DNA of 64,000 nucleotides, taken from the NCBI GenBank assembly GCA_040902845.1, contig JBBDWM010000042.1:62001-126000 (forward strand), read 5' to 3'. This document shows positions 41,470-50,649 of the stretch, piece by piece; within the stretch, counting starts at the first letter, position 1; each line of letters opens with the position of its first letter. Made by a program: the position numbers and the translations under genes. The DNA comes from JALYNX01 sp040902845 (lineage in GTDB: Bacteria > Actinomycetota > Acidimicrobiia > Spongiisociales > ZC4RG35). The notes beneath the pieces are model-generated. The model searched no databases. It was not told where the DNA came from and saw nothing but the letters and a program-made list of their open reading frames with translations.

Positions 41470-42402
41470 CTATGACGCCACGTACTCCAGGTCCACCACG
41501 AGTGCAAAGTGGTCTGAACCGATGCTGGGGCCGAGGTTTCGGTCCCGGACCCGGAGTGCGTCACTGTGGAGAAGGTGATCGATGGGCACTCGGAGCAAGC
41601 CAAACGCGGTGGCGGAGAAGGTTGGTTGCAGCCCGAAGCCGATCTGAGAGTTTCGCAATCCGCCCTTGGAGACCAGGTTGCGGAAAGGCCACGACCAGGG
41701 GGTTGCGTTGAGGTCGCCCACCACGAAGTAGGCGCCTTCCTGCTCGGCGGCCCATTTCGCGGCAAAGGCCAGTTGGGCGTCCCGGAGCGAAGCTCGTTCC
41801 TCCGTGGTGGGAGCCAGGGTGTGAGTCGAAAGCACCTCCACCGAAACGGGCCAGCCATCGGGCTGGTAGTCCAGCGCCACCGCACGCGGCTGTGCCTCGG
41901 CAAACCCGTGTGACACGGCCTCCACCTCGTCACGGGCCAGAACCAGGCTGCCGAAGATCAGGTTGTCGGACCGTGCCCTGATGATCTCGTAGTCGAGTTC
42001 GGCTGCCTCCAGCGCAACCTCCCAGGGCCGGCTCGCCTCGTGCAAGAAGACCAGGTCGGCTTGCACCGTCTCGATGTATTCGATGACCTCGTTGTAGCTC
42101 TCGTTGGTGGAGAGGAGGTTGAAACTGAGCACCCGAAGGTAGGGGGCAGCAGGATCGGACTCCCCGGGCGAGCCGAAGTAGAGCGGCGCTACGAAGAACA
42201 GGTTGATCAGGGCAACCGCAAGTATCGCCATGCCGGTCCGCCTCCACCGCGACAACACCACGATCCCACCGAGGACCATGAGCACGACGACATATTGCGC
42301 CCGAAAGTTGGCGAGGACATCGAGCCACCAAACCCAACGCCCGGCGAACGAGGCCAGACTCGCCGCGACAATCGCCGCCGCCGGGATGATGACGAGGATC
42401 AC
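41470..42402 (-). CDS. endonuclease/exonuclease/phosphatase (EEP) family membrane protein
   Basis: A 310-residue protein with about three membrane segments in the first 85 residues, then an EEP domain facing outward. Catalytic motifs are LSFNLLSTNESYNE, LVFLHEAS (metal Glu), YFVVGDLNATPW (catalytic Asp/Asn), IDHLLHS and IGSDHFALVVDL (general-base His). Family members hydrolyse phosphodiesters of DNA, lipids or other substrates; the substrate is unknown. GTG start 42402, 6 bp after argH on the minus strand. Confidence 0.82.
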   Translation of the reverse strand: MILVIIPAAAIVAASLASFAGRWVWWLDVLANFRAQYVVVLMVLGGIVVLSRWRRTGMAILAVALINLFFVAPLYFGSPGESDPAAPYLRVLSFNLLSTNESYNEVIEYIETVQADLVFLHEASRPWEVALEAAELDYEIIRARSDNLIFGSLVLARDEVEAVSHGFAEAQPRAVALDYQPDGWPVSVEVLSTHTLAPTTEERASLRDAQLAFAAKWAAEQEGAYFVVGDLNATPWSWPFRNLVSKGGLRNSQIGFGLQPTFSATAFGLLRVPIDHLLHSDALRVRDRNLGPSIGSDHFALVVDLEYVAS

Positions 42403-42408
42403 AGCGGC

Positions 42409-43773
42409 CTAGTTCGGGTCCGCGCCGATCCGGGCACGGATCGCCGCAACCTGACGGTGCACCGAATTGGCCGTCCCCGATCCGGGAGAACGTTCCCCCT
42501 TCACCGACCGCTCAACGTCGACCACGGCCAAGTCCGCCTCCTCGAAGCTGCCGTGAACCGATCTCAGGTCGTCGAAGTTGGCCTCGGCCAGGCTCCGACC
42601 ACCCGCCTCCAGAGCGACGATCAGCCGACCGACCGTCTGATGCGCCTCTCGGAAGGGAACGCCACGTCTGACCAGGGCCTCGGCGAGGTCGAGGCTGGCG
42701 GTCTCCCCTTCGGGCGGAGGCGGGTCGAACACGATGTGACCGAGCATTTCGGTCATCGCCAGGAGTGAGGAGGCCAGGACGTCGTCGGCGTCGAATACCA
42801 GCCCCTTGTCCTCCTGGAGGTCACGGTTGTAGCTGAGGGGAAGTCCCTTCTGCAGAGTGATCACTGCGGTCAGATCGCCGGCGACCCGGGCGCTGCGCCC
42901 CCTGACCAACTCGGCGATGTCGGGGTTCCGTTTGTGAGGGAGGGCCGACGACCCGGTGCTGACGGAGTCGGCAAGCCTTGCCCATCCGAACTCGGTTGAT
43001 GTCCACAACACCACCTCCTCGGCCAACCGGGAGAGGTCGACCATCGCCTGCGCACAACAGAAGACGTACTCGGCAACATGGTCTCTCGAGCCAACCGCGT
43101 CGAGGGAGTTCTCGAACACACCGCCCATGCCGAGGAGTCGGGCGCTCTCGTCGGGATCGATTCCCAGCGACGTGCCCGAGGAGGCTCCCGCTCCCAGCGG
43201 TGAGACGTCGATCCTGACGGTGGCCTGGGAAAAGCGCTCGGCGCTCCTCATCGCCATCCACGCGTAGGCGAGCAGATGATGACCAAGGGTGCTGGCCTGC
43301 GCTTGCTGGAGATGGGTGTAGGAGGGAACCGGGACTGCGGCATTGGCCTCGGCGAGTGAGCACAGATGAAGCGAGAACTGTTCGAGCTGGCCCACGCGTT
43401 GGGCCGCCGCCCGCCGTAGATAGAGCCTCAGATCCAGGGCGACCTGATCATTGCGGGAGCGACCGGTGTGCAGTTTCCCGGCGACCGGGCCGACGATTTC
43501 ACCGAGTCTTCGTTCCACGGCACTGTGGACGTCCTCGTCTCCTTCCAGGAAGGTGAATTCCCCGCGCTCCACCTCAGAGCGGAGCGACTCGAGACCGTCG
43601 ATGATCGCCCGCGCATCCTCGGCTGCAATGACCCCGGTGGTGCCCAGCATGGTCACATGGGCAATCGAGCCGTCGATGTCGTCGGGGAGAAGCCGCCGGT
43701 CGCTCAAATCGGCGGTGTAATCCCACAACACGGTCCCGGGTGCGCTCTCGAAGCGCCCATCCCACAGGGTCAT
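42409..43773 (-). CDS. argH: argininosuccinate lyase
   Basis: A 454-residue fumarase/aspartase superfamily enzyme; it splits argininosuccinate into arginine and fumarate. Conserved segments are KLHTGRSRNDQVALDLRLYLR, YTHLQQAQ and the signature loop GSSALPHKRNPD (family GSS-x-MPQK-x-NP, so the sequence is slightly divergent). The start overlaps the argG stop as ATGA, so argG-argH form one operon. Confidence 0.95.
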   Translation of the reverse strand: MTLWDGRFESAPGTVLWDYTADLSDRRLLPDDIDGSIAHVTMLGTTGVIAAEDARAIIDGLESLRSEVERGEFTFLEGDEDVHSAVERRLGEIVGPVAGKLHTGRSRNDQVALDLRLYLRRAAAQRVGQLEQFSLHLCSLAEANAAVPVPSYTHLQQAQASTLGHHLLAYAWMAMRSAERFSQATVRIDVSPLGAGASSGTSLGIDPDESARLLGMGGVFENSLDAVGSRDHVAEYVFCCAQAMVDLSRLAEEVVLWTSTEFGWARLADSVSTGSSALPHKRNPDIAELVRGRSARVAGDLTAVITLQKGLPLSYNRDLQEDKGLVFDADDVLASSLLAMTEMLGHIVFDPPPPEGETASLDLAEALVRRGVPFREAHQTVGRLIVALEAGGRSLAEANFDDLRSVHGSFEEADLAVVDVERSVKGERSPGSGTANSVHRQVAAIRARIGADPN

Positions 43774-44960
43774 CCGCCGCTCCCATCACCGAAACCACGT
43801 ATCCTGAGGGCGTTGAGGTTGATGAACCCCTCGGCATCGGCCTGGCGGTAAACATCGTCCGCCTCGAACGTGGCCGATCCCGGATCGTAGAGACTGTTGG
43901 GAGCCCTTCTTCCGGTCACGGTGGCCGAGCCCTTGTAGAGCACCACCCTCGCCTCGCCCGTCACCGGCTCCTGTATTTCGTCCATGAAGCTCTGCAACGA
44001 GACTCGCTCCGGACTGAACCAGAAACCGTTGTAAACCATGTCTGCGTATTTGGGCACCAACTGGTCTCGGAGATGCATCACTTCACGGTCGAGCGTGATC
44101 GACTCAACCGCCCGATGGACCAGGTGCAGCAGCGTTCCCCCTGGGGTTTCGTAAACCCCCCGGCTCTTCATGCCGACGAATCGGTTTTCAACGATGTCGA
44201 TTCGGCCCACCCCGTGACGCCCGGCGATCTCGTTGGCCGTCTCCAGCAACCCGACCGGGTCGAGGTCCCGCCCATTGATGGAGACCGGGTTCCCATTCGA
44301 GAAGCCGACGAGCACTTCCTCGCCCTCGTCCGGGGCATCCTCCGGATCGGTAGTCATGCGGAACATCTTTTGCGGTGGCGCGGTCCAAGGGTCTTCGAGG
44401 ACACCGCCCTCGTAGGAGACATGGAGCAGGTTGGCGTCGGTCGAGTAAGGGGCCTCCTTGGTGACCGGAACCGCGATGCCCCGCTCCCGTGCGTAGTCCA
44501 TCAGGTCGGACCGACCCTTCAGGTCCCATTCCCGCCATGGCGCGATGATCCTTAGCTCGGGGGCGAGGGCGGCGATCGAGAGCTCGAACCGGACCTGGTC
44601 GTTGCCTTTGCCCGTTGCACCATGGGAGATGGTGTCGGCGCCGAACTCCCGAGCGGTGCGAACCAGGCCTTCACTGATGATCGGGCGGGCCAACGAGGTG
44701 CCCATCAGATAGTGGCCTTCGTAGACGGCTGCAGCCCGCAGGGCCGGGAACACCGCACCGGTCACGAACCGATGGCGAAGATCATCGACGACCGCCTCGG
44801 ACGCCCCGGTCTCAAGTGCCTTGACCCGGGCCTCGCCCACTTCGGCGCCCTGGCCGACATCGGCGGTGTAGGTGACAACCTCGGCCGCGTGCTCTTCGCG
44901 AAGCCAGGCCAGGATCACCGAGGTGTCGAGACCTCCCGAGTAAGCCAGTACGACCTTCAT
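43770..44960 (-). CDS. argG: argininosuccinate synthase
   Basis: A 396-residue ATP-dependent ligase joining citrulline and aspartate. The P-loop MKVVLAYSGGLDTSVILAWL is at the N-terminus, with ISHGATGKGNDQVRFE and YSTDANLLHVSYEGG further on. I use ATG 44960, preceded by GAGGAGGA; the frame extends upstream without support. It lies between cca (4-bp overlap) and argH (4-bp overlap), so all three are transcribed together. Confidence 0.96.
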   Translation of the reverse strand: MKVVLAYSGGLDTSVILAWLREEHAAEVVTYTADVGQGAEVGEARVKALETGASEAVVDDLRHRFVTGAVFPALRAAAVYEGHYLMGTSLARPIISEGLVRTAREFGADTISHGATGKGNDQVRFELSIAALAPELRIIAPWREWDLKGRSDLMDYARERGIAVPVTKEAPYSTDANLLHVSYEGGVLEDPWTAPPQKMFRMTTDPEDAPDEGEEVLVGFSNGNPVSINGRDLDPVGLLETANEIAGRHGVGRIDIVENRFVGMKSRGVYETPGGTLLHLVHRAVESITLDREVMHLRDQLVPKYADMVYNGFWFSPERVSLQSFMDEIQEPVTGEARVVLYKGSATVTGRRAPNSLYDPGSATFEADDVYRQADAEGFINLNALRIRGFGDGSGG

Positions 44961-46375
44961 TCCTCCTCCTCTGACACCGGAGGTTGCCCCGGGTCGGAAA
45001 TTCCCTTTTCCAGCGCCCACTCCCGCACCAACCGGTAGGCCTCTTCCTCCGAAAAGGGCCCGTCCTCGATACGACGTTCGAGCAGTAGGTCCATGATCCC
45101 ACCAACCGTGGGCCCCGGCTGAATCCCGAGATACTCCATCACCTGGTGGCCATCGATCGGGGCCCGGAGGGCGGCCAGTTCCTCCTCTTCGGAGAGCTCA
45201 GCAATCCGAAGCTCCAGTTCGTCGATCCTCTGGGTGATCTCCCGCTCTCGTTTCGGGTTGGCGGTCGTTATGTCGCACCTAACCAACTCGTTCAAGGGCT
45301 CGAGAAGATGCCCGGCGTCCCTCACATAACGACGAACGGCAGAATCGGTCCAGCCCATCTTCAGGGTGTGCGGTCGAAGGTGAAGAAACACCAGTTGGGA
45401 GACGTTGTCCACGACCTCCGTGGGATAGCGGAGCGCCTTGAGACGCCGCCGTGTCATTCGCGCCCCAACCACCTCGTGATGATGGAACGCCACCCCGCCT
45501 GGGCCGAATTGACGGGTGTCCGGCTTCCCGATGTCATGAAAGAGGGCGGCCAGCCTCAGTGTCAGGTCTGGAGACACCTTCTCGACGACGGCGAAGGTGT
45601 GGGCCAGCACGTCCTTGTGACGGTGCTGCGGGTCTTGTTCCATGGCCAGAGCGGGAAGCTCGGGGAGAAAATGATCAGCGAGCCCGGATGCCACCACTCC
45701 GTGGAGGGCGAGACCAGGTGCGGGGGACAAGAGCAGTTTCGAGAGGTCGTCTCGAATCCTCTCTGCAGAGACGATCTCGAGACGATCCCCCATGGAGGCA
45801 ACGGCTTCCAGCGCTGTCGGGTCGGGGTCGAATCCCAGGGTGGCCTGAAAACGAAACAGCCTGAGCATGCGCAGGGGATCATCCGAGAACGACACCGCGG
45901 GGTCGACCGGTGTTCGCAGCCGTCGCGCGGCCAGGTCGGCCAAACCCCCGAACGGGTCTACCGGTTCCAGGGCCATCAGGGAGAGAGCGATGGCGTTGAC
46001 GGTGAAGTCGCGCCGGGCGAGATCGTCTTCGATGCGGTCCGAGAAGGTGACGTGGGGCTTGCGCGAGTCGTCGCGATAGATCTCGTCGCGAAATGTCGTC
46101 ACTTCGACAGTCCTCCCGTCCTTGCGGGCGGCGATCGTGCCGAAGGTGGCGCCCACGGTGTAGACGGCGTCCGCCCAGCCTCTCAGGATCTCGACTATTC
46201 GGTCGGGGCGGGCATCGGTTGCAAAGTCGTAGTCCTCGATCGGGCGCTCGAGAAAGGCGTCGCGGACCGACCCACCCACCAGGAACAGCTGATGACCCGA
46301 GCCCGAGAACCGCGGCGCCAGTTGGGCCGGCGGCAGCTCGGGGGACACCAGGAATTCAAGTCGCTTCGGAATCAC
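44957..46375 (-). CDS. cca: CCA tRNA nucleotidyltransferase with HD domain
   Basis: A 472-residue enzyme that adds or repairs the tRNA 3' CCA (class II nucleotidyltransferase, PcnA-like). Catalytic motif: FLVGGSVRDAFLERPIEDYDFATDA (GGSVRD and DxD). A second conserved block is RRDFTVNAIALS. An HD domain follows, with RLAALFHDIGKPDTRQFGPGGVAFHHHE. GTG start 46375. It overlaps argG by 4 bp. In mycobacteria its counterpart also lies near the sigM-trx-origin cluster. Confidence 0.93.
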   Translation of the reverse strand: MIPKRLEFLVSPELPPAQLAPRFSGSGHQLFLVGGSVRDAFLERPIEDYDFATDARPDRIVEILRGWADAVYTVGATFGTIAARKDGRTVEVTTFRDEIYRDDSRKPHVTFSDRIEDDLARRDFTVNAIALSLMALEPVDPFGGLADLAARRLRTPVDPAVSFSDDPLRMLRLFRFQATLGFDPDPTALEAVASMGDRLEIVSAERIRDDLSKLLLSPAPGLALHGVVASGLADHFLPELPALAMEQDPQHRHKDVLAHTFAVVEKVSPDLTLRLAALFHDIGKPDTRQFGPGGVAFHHHEVVGARMTRRRLKALRYPTEVVDNVSQLVFLHLRPHTLKMGWTDSAVRRYVRDAGHLLEPLNELVRCDITTANPKREREITQRIDELELRIAELSEEEELAALRAPIDGHQVMEYLGIQPGPTVGGIMDLLLERRIEDGPFSEEEAYRLVREWALEKGISDPGQPPVSEEEE

Positions 46376-46383
46376 CCGATGAG

Positions 46384-46406
46384 GTTAAAGGGACCCTTCG
46401 GGTCCC
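46384..46406 (-). terminator. terminator after the PilT-like gene
   Basis: GGGACCC-ttc-GGGTCCC forms a 7-bp stem with a 3-nt loop. On the minus strand it is followed by TTTAACC, a weak T-tract. It ends the transcript 37 nt past the PilT-like stop, beyond the heptamer repeat. Confidence 0.55.
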
Positions 46407-46413
46407 CGTATCA

Positions 46414-46441
46414 CGTATTGCGTATTGCGTATTGCGTATTG
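46414..46441. repeat. tandem CGTATTG heptamer repeat
   Basis: Four perfect tandem copies of CGTATTG immediately after the PilT-like stop codon. The same word recurs in the element at 53587-53641. I see no coding role; it may be a slippage-prone or REP-like sequence. Confidence 0.85.
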
Positions 46442-46442
46442 C

Positions 46443-47522
46443 CTAAATCGCAATCCCGGCGGCCATGGCCTTGGCTCGCAACTCATGCACGTTGCGGGAG
46501 TGGGGAAGTGCCGTCGGGAGCTCAATGACCCGATTGACCACCAGTTTGAGCATCGACTGGTCGAAGGTCTGCATGCCGAAGAATTCGCTGTCCTTCATGA
46601 TGTCGAGCAGGAAGCTGGCGTCCTTGCCGCCCATTATCCATTCCTGAACCCGCTCGTTGTTGTTTACGACTTCATAGGAAAGGACGGAAGTGCCCTCCTG
46701 ACCCTCGAGCAAACGCTGGCTGATGATGCCCAACAACTGGGACGCCAACTGGGCGCGGACGATTCCCTGTTCGGTCTCGGGGAAAAGGGAGATGACCCGA
46801 TGGATGGTGTCGGCGGGATCGGTGGTGCGCATCGAGGAGACCACGAGGTGCCCGGTTTCTGACGCTGCGATCGCCGCCCGGGCGGTCTCCAGGTCTTCGA
46901 TCTCGGAAACAACGATCACATCGGTGTCGTGTCGCATCGCGCTGCGAATTGCCTGCGCGTAGTCGGCGGTGTCCACCCCGACCTCCCGCTGCACGACGAC
47001 ACTGCGCTTGTCACTGTGAAGCACCTCGATCGGATCCTCGATGGTGAGAATGGATACTCCCCGGTTCGAGTTGATCCAGTCGATGATCGAGGACATTGTC
47101 GAGGTCTTACCCGACCCCGAGGGCCCGGTGACGAGAAGTAATCCCGATTTCTCGGCGGCGAACTTCTCGATCATGTTGGGGAGGCCCAAATCCGAGAACG
47201 TCTTAGGTTCCCGGACCACCTTGCGGAGCACGAGGGATACCGATCCACGCTGACGGAAGGCAGACACCCTGAATCGGCCCAACTCCTGGCGGCCATAGGC
47301 GAAGTCAGCAAACCCGTAGCTCTTGAAGTCCGACTCAGCCTGTGGAGTGAAGAGCGTGTCGGCAAATGCTTGGGTGTCCTCGGGACTCAAGGACTCATAG
47401 CCGTCGAGCCGGCGGATCTCACCGTTGATACGTGCGACCGGGGCCGATCCGACCTTCAAGTGGATGTCGGTGGCTTCCTGAGAAACAGCCTGGCGCAAGA
47501 GCTCGTCGATGTTGTTTTCCAT
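46443..47522 (-). CDS. PilT-like type IV pilus ATPase, divergent motifs
   Basis: A 359-residue hexameric ATPase of the PilT/GspE family, likely for type IV pilus retraction. An N-terminal PAS-like domain (DELLRQAVSQEATDIHLKVGSAP) precedes Walker A GPSGSGKTST. Where most PilT have a GE(M/L)RD Walker B and an LHTxxA His box, this one reads DVIVVSEIEDLETA and VSSMRTTDPADTIHR. So conserved Arg and His are substituted. ATG 47522. No other pilus gene lies in the window. Confidence 0.82.
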   Translation of the reverse strand: MENNIDELLRQAVSQEATDIHLKVGSAPVARINGEIRRLDGYESLSPEDTQAFADTLFTPQAESDFKSYGFADFAYGRQELGRFRVSAFRQRGSVSLVLRKVVREPKTFSDLGLPNMIEKFAAEKSGLLLVTGPSGSGKTSTMSSIIDWINSNRGVSILTIEDPIEVLHSDKRSVVVQREVGVDTADYAQAIRSAMRHDTDVIVVSEIEDLETARAAIAASETGHLVVSSMRTTDPADTIHRVISLFPETEQGIVRAQLASQLLGIISQRLLEGQEGTSVLSYEVVNNNERVQEWIMGGKDASFLLDIMKDSEFFGMQTFDQSMLKLVVNRVIELPTALPHSRNVHELRAKAMAAGIAI

Positions 47523-47590
47523 TTCCCTTCCCGGAATTGACCCAGATGGCCTTTTATCGGTCCACGGAAGGTGGAATTGAAGGACTTTGG

Positions 47591-48595
47591 TCAGATCGGC
47601 CAGTGTCTCGCGACGGCCTCGAAGACAGGGTCTAGTGCCAGAGATGCATCGTGCGGTGAGAACAGCCCGTCCGTGAACTGGCCCCGACCCGACACCCCGC
47701 GCAGAGTCTCCGACGTCGAATCGCGCAAAGCATCGAGGTCGTAGCCCCCTTCGAGGGCGAACACGATCCGATGAGCTGGATGGGCTGCGACCAGCTGAGC
47801 GGCCATCCACCCGTAGTCCGATGCGACCAGGCGCAACTCGGCCATGTGATCGGCGACATGGGCATCGAAACCGGAGCTCACCAGCACCCAATCCGGTGCG
47901 AACGCCGTCACAACGGGGATCACGATCTCACCCCAAGCCCTGCGATAGAGGTCACCGGCGGTTCCAGCCGGGACCGGGATGTTGATGGTCGTCCCCTTTG
48001 ATTCCCGCTCGATGTCCGCAACGTCGCCCTGGAACGGATAGAAAGCGTCCTGGTGAACGGAGACATATAGGATCCCCGGGTCTTCCATGACCATCTCCTG
48101 GGTCCCGTTCCCGTGATGAACATCCCAGTCGAGGATGGCCACCCGATTTCCCTGAGAACGAAGCAGAGCCGCGCCCACCGCCACGTTGTTGAAGAGGCAG
48201 AACCCCATGGCCCTGCTTCGGAGCGCGTGATGCCCTGGAGGCCGGGCAATTACAAACGCGGTGGCGTCGGTGCGGTCCTCAAGCTCCTCGATGGCTGCTG
48301 ACACGCCTCCGGCAGCGGTCAGAGCCGCAACCCAACTCTCCTCCGAGGCGAACGTGTCACTATCGAGCAGCCCTCCTCCCATCCGACAGAAAGTCTCGAT
48401 CATCTCGATGTAAGAGGGGTCGTGAACCAGTGCCAACTCGCTGCGACGAATCTGCGGTGACTCGATTTGCACCACGTCCAGCCCGCTCTGAAGTACGCCC
48501 TGCTGAACCGCCCCCACCCGTGCCGGACGCTCCGGGTGAAAGTCGGTGGTGTTGTGCTCCAGCGACGACGGGTGGGACGCGACTACGACTTCCAT
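47591..48595 (-). CDS. histone deacetylase-family protein
   Basis: A 334-residue arginase-fold zinc deacetylase, related to AcuC/HDAC and acetylpolyamine amidohydrolases. Motifs: HPERPARV near the start, ARPPGHHALRSRAMGFCLFNNVAVGA (catalytic His pair), AILDWDVHHGNGTQEMVMEDPGILYVSVHQ (zinc Asp/His) and VSSGFDAH plus ALEGGYD. Substrate could be acetyl-lysine on a protein or a small acetylated amine. ATG 48595; the frame extends upstream as a shadow of the divergent GNAT gene. Confidence 0.92.
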   Translation of the reverse strand: MEVVVASHPSSLEHNTTDFHPERPARVGAVQQGVLQSGLDVVQIESPQIRRSELALVHDPSYIEMIETFCRMGGGLLDSDTFASEESWVAALTAAGGVSAAIEELEDRTDATAFVIARPPGHHALRSRAMGFCLFNNVAVGAALLRSQGNRVAILDWDVHHGNGTQEMVMEDPGILYVSVHQDAFYPFQGDVADIERESKGTTINIPVPAGTAGDLYRRAWGEIVIPVVTAFAPDWVLVSSGFDAHVADHMAELRLVASDYGWMAAQLVAAHPAHRIVFALEGGYDLDALRDSTSETLRGVSGRGQFTDGLFSPHDASLALDPVFEAVARHWPI

Positions 48596-48631
48596 GCCCG
48601 TACCCTTTCGCGGGTGCCAAACCGTCTCCAT

Positions 48632-49333
48632 ATGGATGGTGTCTGGCCGGGACCGGTCGACCTGCGGAGGGGATGGGCGCGGGCCTCGGCTAGACCCTGG
48701 AATGACGATCTTCCGGACGTGGCGATGAGACTGATTCGGGGGTCGCACGAATTCCTCGGCGAAGCCTCCCACCAACTCGCATCGCTGGCCATCCGTGACA
48801 TCTTCTCTCCGGCTCTATACCCGATGGCGACCCGGATCTGGACCCGGGCGGGGTACGTGGAACACACCTCGCTCTCCGTGATGGAGCGCCACTTGAGTGG
48901 GAACATAACCGAACCGGCTCACCCGGTGCGGCCGAGCGACACTCCCGATTGGCCGGCCCTCGCCAGGGTCGATCGTTCGGCGTTCACCGAGTTCTGGAGG
49001 ATGAGCGTCGCCGGGCTCGCAGAGGCGATGAAGGCCACACCCAGGTCGGCGCTGCTTCAGGTTGAGGAGCCCGAAGGTGTCGTGGCCTACGCCATAGTGG
49101 GCACCCAGTTGACAGTCTCCTATCTGCAGCGGGTGGCGGTCCTGCCGACCCGATCAGGCAAGGGCCTGGGGACGGCACTCATCAGGGCATCCTTGCTCTG
49201 GGCCCGGAGCAAGGGGGCGAGGACGATGGTCCTCAATGTTCGACCCGAGAACATGAGGGCGACCGAGGTCTACGCCAGGGAGGGCTTTTCCCACACCGGG
49301 ACCGCCTTGCACGTTCTCAGGTTCGGCCATTGA
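48632..49333 (+). CDS. GNAT-family acetyltransferase
   Basis: A 233-residue protein whose C-terminal part is a GNAT fold: the acetyl-CoA loop is VAVLPTRSGKGLGTALIRASL, followed by NVRPENMRATEVYAREGF. The first 110 residues form an extra domain with no recognisable motif. ATG 48632 is used. It starts 36 bp from the divergent HDAC-family gene. The pairing of an acetyltransferase and a deacetylase is suggestive but may be chance. Confidence 0.82.
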   Translation: MDGVWPGPVDLRRGWARASARPWNDDLPDVAMRLIRGSHEFLGEASHQLASLAIRDIFSPALYPMATRIWTRAGYVEHTSLSVMERHLSGNITEPAHPVRPSDTPDWPALARVDRSAFTEFWRMSVAGLAEAMKATPRSALLQVEEPEGVVAYAIVGTQLTVSYLQRVAVLPTRSGKGLGTALIRASLLWARSKGARTMVLNVRPENMRATEVYAREGFSHTGTALHVLRFGH

Positions 49334-49359
49334 CGGCCGCCGCCTGCTGGACTGAGTAG

Positions 49360-50649
49360 ATGCCGGCCGCAGTACCCGACCGCTATCGCCTCGAAATGCG
49401 TCTCGGGCGTGACGGTGACATCGAGGAGTGGCTGGCGACCGACACCTCGTTGGAACGCCCAGTCCTCGTAAGGTCATTGGGCCCGGAGAGCAGAACTGAC
49501 CGACGTGCCCAGTTCGTGGCTAGCGTCAGCGACGCGGCCAAGACCACCCATCCCCACCTCGCCCGGGTCTTTGCGGTCGAGGTGGTTGCAGGCGGCGCCT
49601 ACTCGGTGTCGGAGTGGACCGGGGGTGCCACCGCACAGGACCGGGTCGACGCCGCGCAGACTTTCGAGTTCGAAGAGTTCTTGCCCAATGCCGCCGGGTT
49701 GGCCGGCGCCCTGGCCGCGCTTCATCAAGTCGGAGGGGTCCATGGCGGTCTCGATCTCTCGGCCATCTACTACTCCGTGGCCCACCCGGCGAAGCTGGGT
49801 GCCTTCGGTCGCCCCACGAAAACCGACGCCAACGGCGACGTGCGGTCGCTCTCCGCAGCCCTGGAGACCGCACTCACCGGCTCACCACCGGGTGGCCCGC
49901 CACCTTCGGAGAGGATTGACGGCATCCCACGCACTCTCGATGCGGTTCTCAGATCCGGTCAATCCGGGAGACTGAGCTCGGCAGATCTGGCCAAGGCGCT
50001 CCTGTCCTCTCCCACTCCGCGCATGCCCCGCCCCGAACCACATTCCACTTCGCGCCGACTTCTCTTGGCAGCAGGGATCCTGGTCGTCCTGGCGGTTGCT
50101 CTGGTCGCCGTGGGCCTGCTATTCACCGGTGGCTCGCCGGTGGTCCGGGTTTCGCCGACGGCCACACTGCCGGACACCCCAACCACGACCGTCTTGCCGA
50201 CCACGACATCGCCGCCGGTCGCCCCGGTCACGATTCTCGGAGCCGCCTCCGTCGACCCTTTCGGTGAAGGAGGCGAGAGTGACACCTTGATCCCCAATCT
50301 CTTCGACGGCGACGGATCTACCTCATGGCGAACCGAGCGCTATCAGGACCCACTTCCTTTGCTCAAACCCGGGGTGGGTGTTCGCTTCGAGATCGAGGGA
50401 GAGCCACGCCGTCTTGAGCTCCTCGATCTCAGCTCCGGCACCGTTTTCGAGCTCTACTGGTCCGACGATCCCGAAGCCGACCTTCCTGATTGGGAGCGGA
50501 TCGCCGGTGCCAAGGCACCACCGGGCACGACGTCCGTCGATCTGCCGGGACGGCCCAATGGCTACTGGCTGATCTGGATGGTGGACCTTCCACAGCAGTC
50601 GGAAGGCACCTATTCGTCATCCATCGCAGAAGTACGCTTCATAGGGTGA
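49360..50649 (+). CDS. pseudokinase - TM - discoidin-like protein (MviN C-terminal-like)
   Basis: A 429-residue protein. Residues 1-215 have Ser/Thr-kinase fold features, but the Lys (PVLVRSLG), HRD (GVHGGLDLSAIYY) and DFG (KLGAFGRP) positions are lost, so it is a pseudokinase. A membrane segment (LLLAAGILVVLAVALVAVGLLF, about 232-252), a Thr/Pro-rich linker and a beta-rich domain of about 150 residues (NLFDGDGSTSWRTERYQ) follow. In mycobacteria MviN carries such a module at its C-terminus, ahead of sigM. Here it stands alone, 4 bp-overlapping the sigma gene. Confidence 0.75.
   Translation: MPAAVPDRYRLEMRLGRDGDIEEWLATDTSLERPVLVRSLGPESRTDRRAQFVASVSDAAKTTHPHLARVFAVEVVAGGAYSVSEWTGGATAQDRVDAAQTFEFEEFLPNAAGLAGALAALHQVGGVHGGLDLSAIYYSVAHPAKLGAFGRPTKTDANGDVRSLSAALETALTGSPPGGPPPSERIDGIPRTLDAVLRSGQSGRLSSADLAKALLSSPTPRMPRPEPHSTSRRLLLAAGILVVLAVALVAVGLLFTGGSPVVRVSPTATLPDTPTTTVLPTTTSPPVAPVTILGAASVDPFGEGGESDTLIPNLFDGDGSTSWRTERYQDPLPLLKPGVGVRFEIEGEPRRLELLDLSSGTVFELYWSDDPEADLPDWERIAGAKAPPGTTSVDLPGRPNGYWLIWMVDLPQQSEGTYSSSIAEVRFIG

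Noticed and set aside
45146..46528. 460-residue frame opposite cca
   Set aside because: Runs opposite a gene with full catalytic motifs; sequence is low-order and rich in Arg, Gly and His, typical of shadows.
48632..49333. GNAT and HDAC-family pair as a protein acetylation system
   Set aside because: Divergent neighbours only; no target or third component points to a shared pathway, so I did not promote it to a finding.
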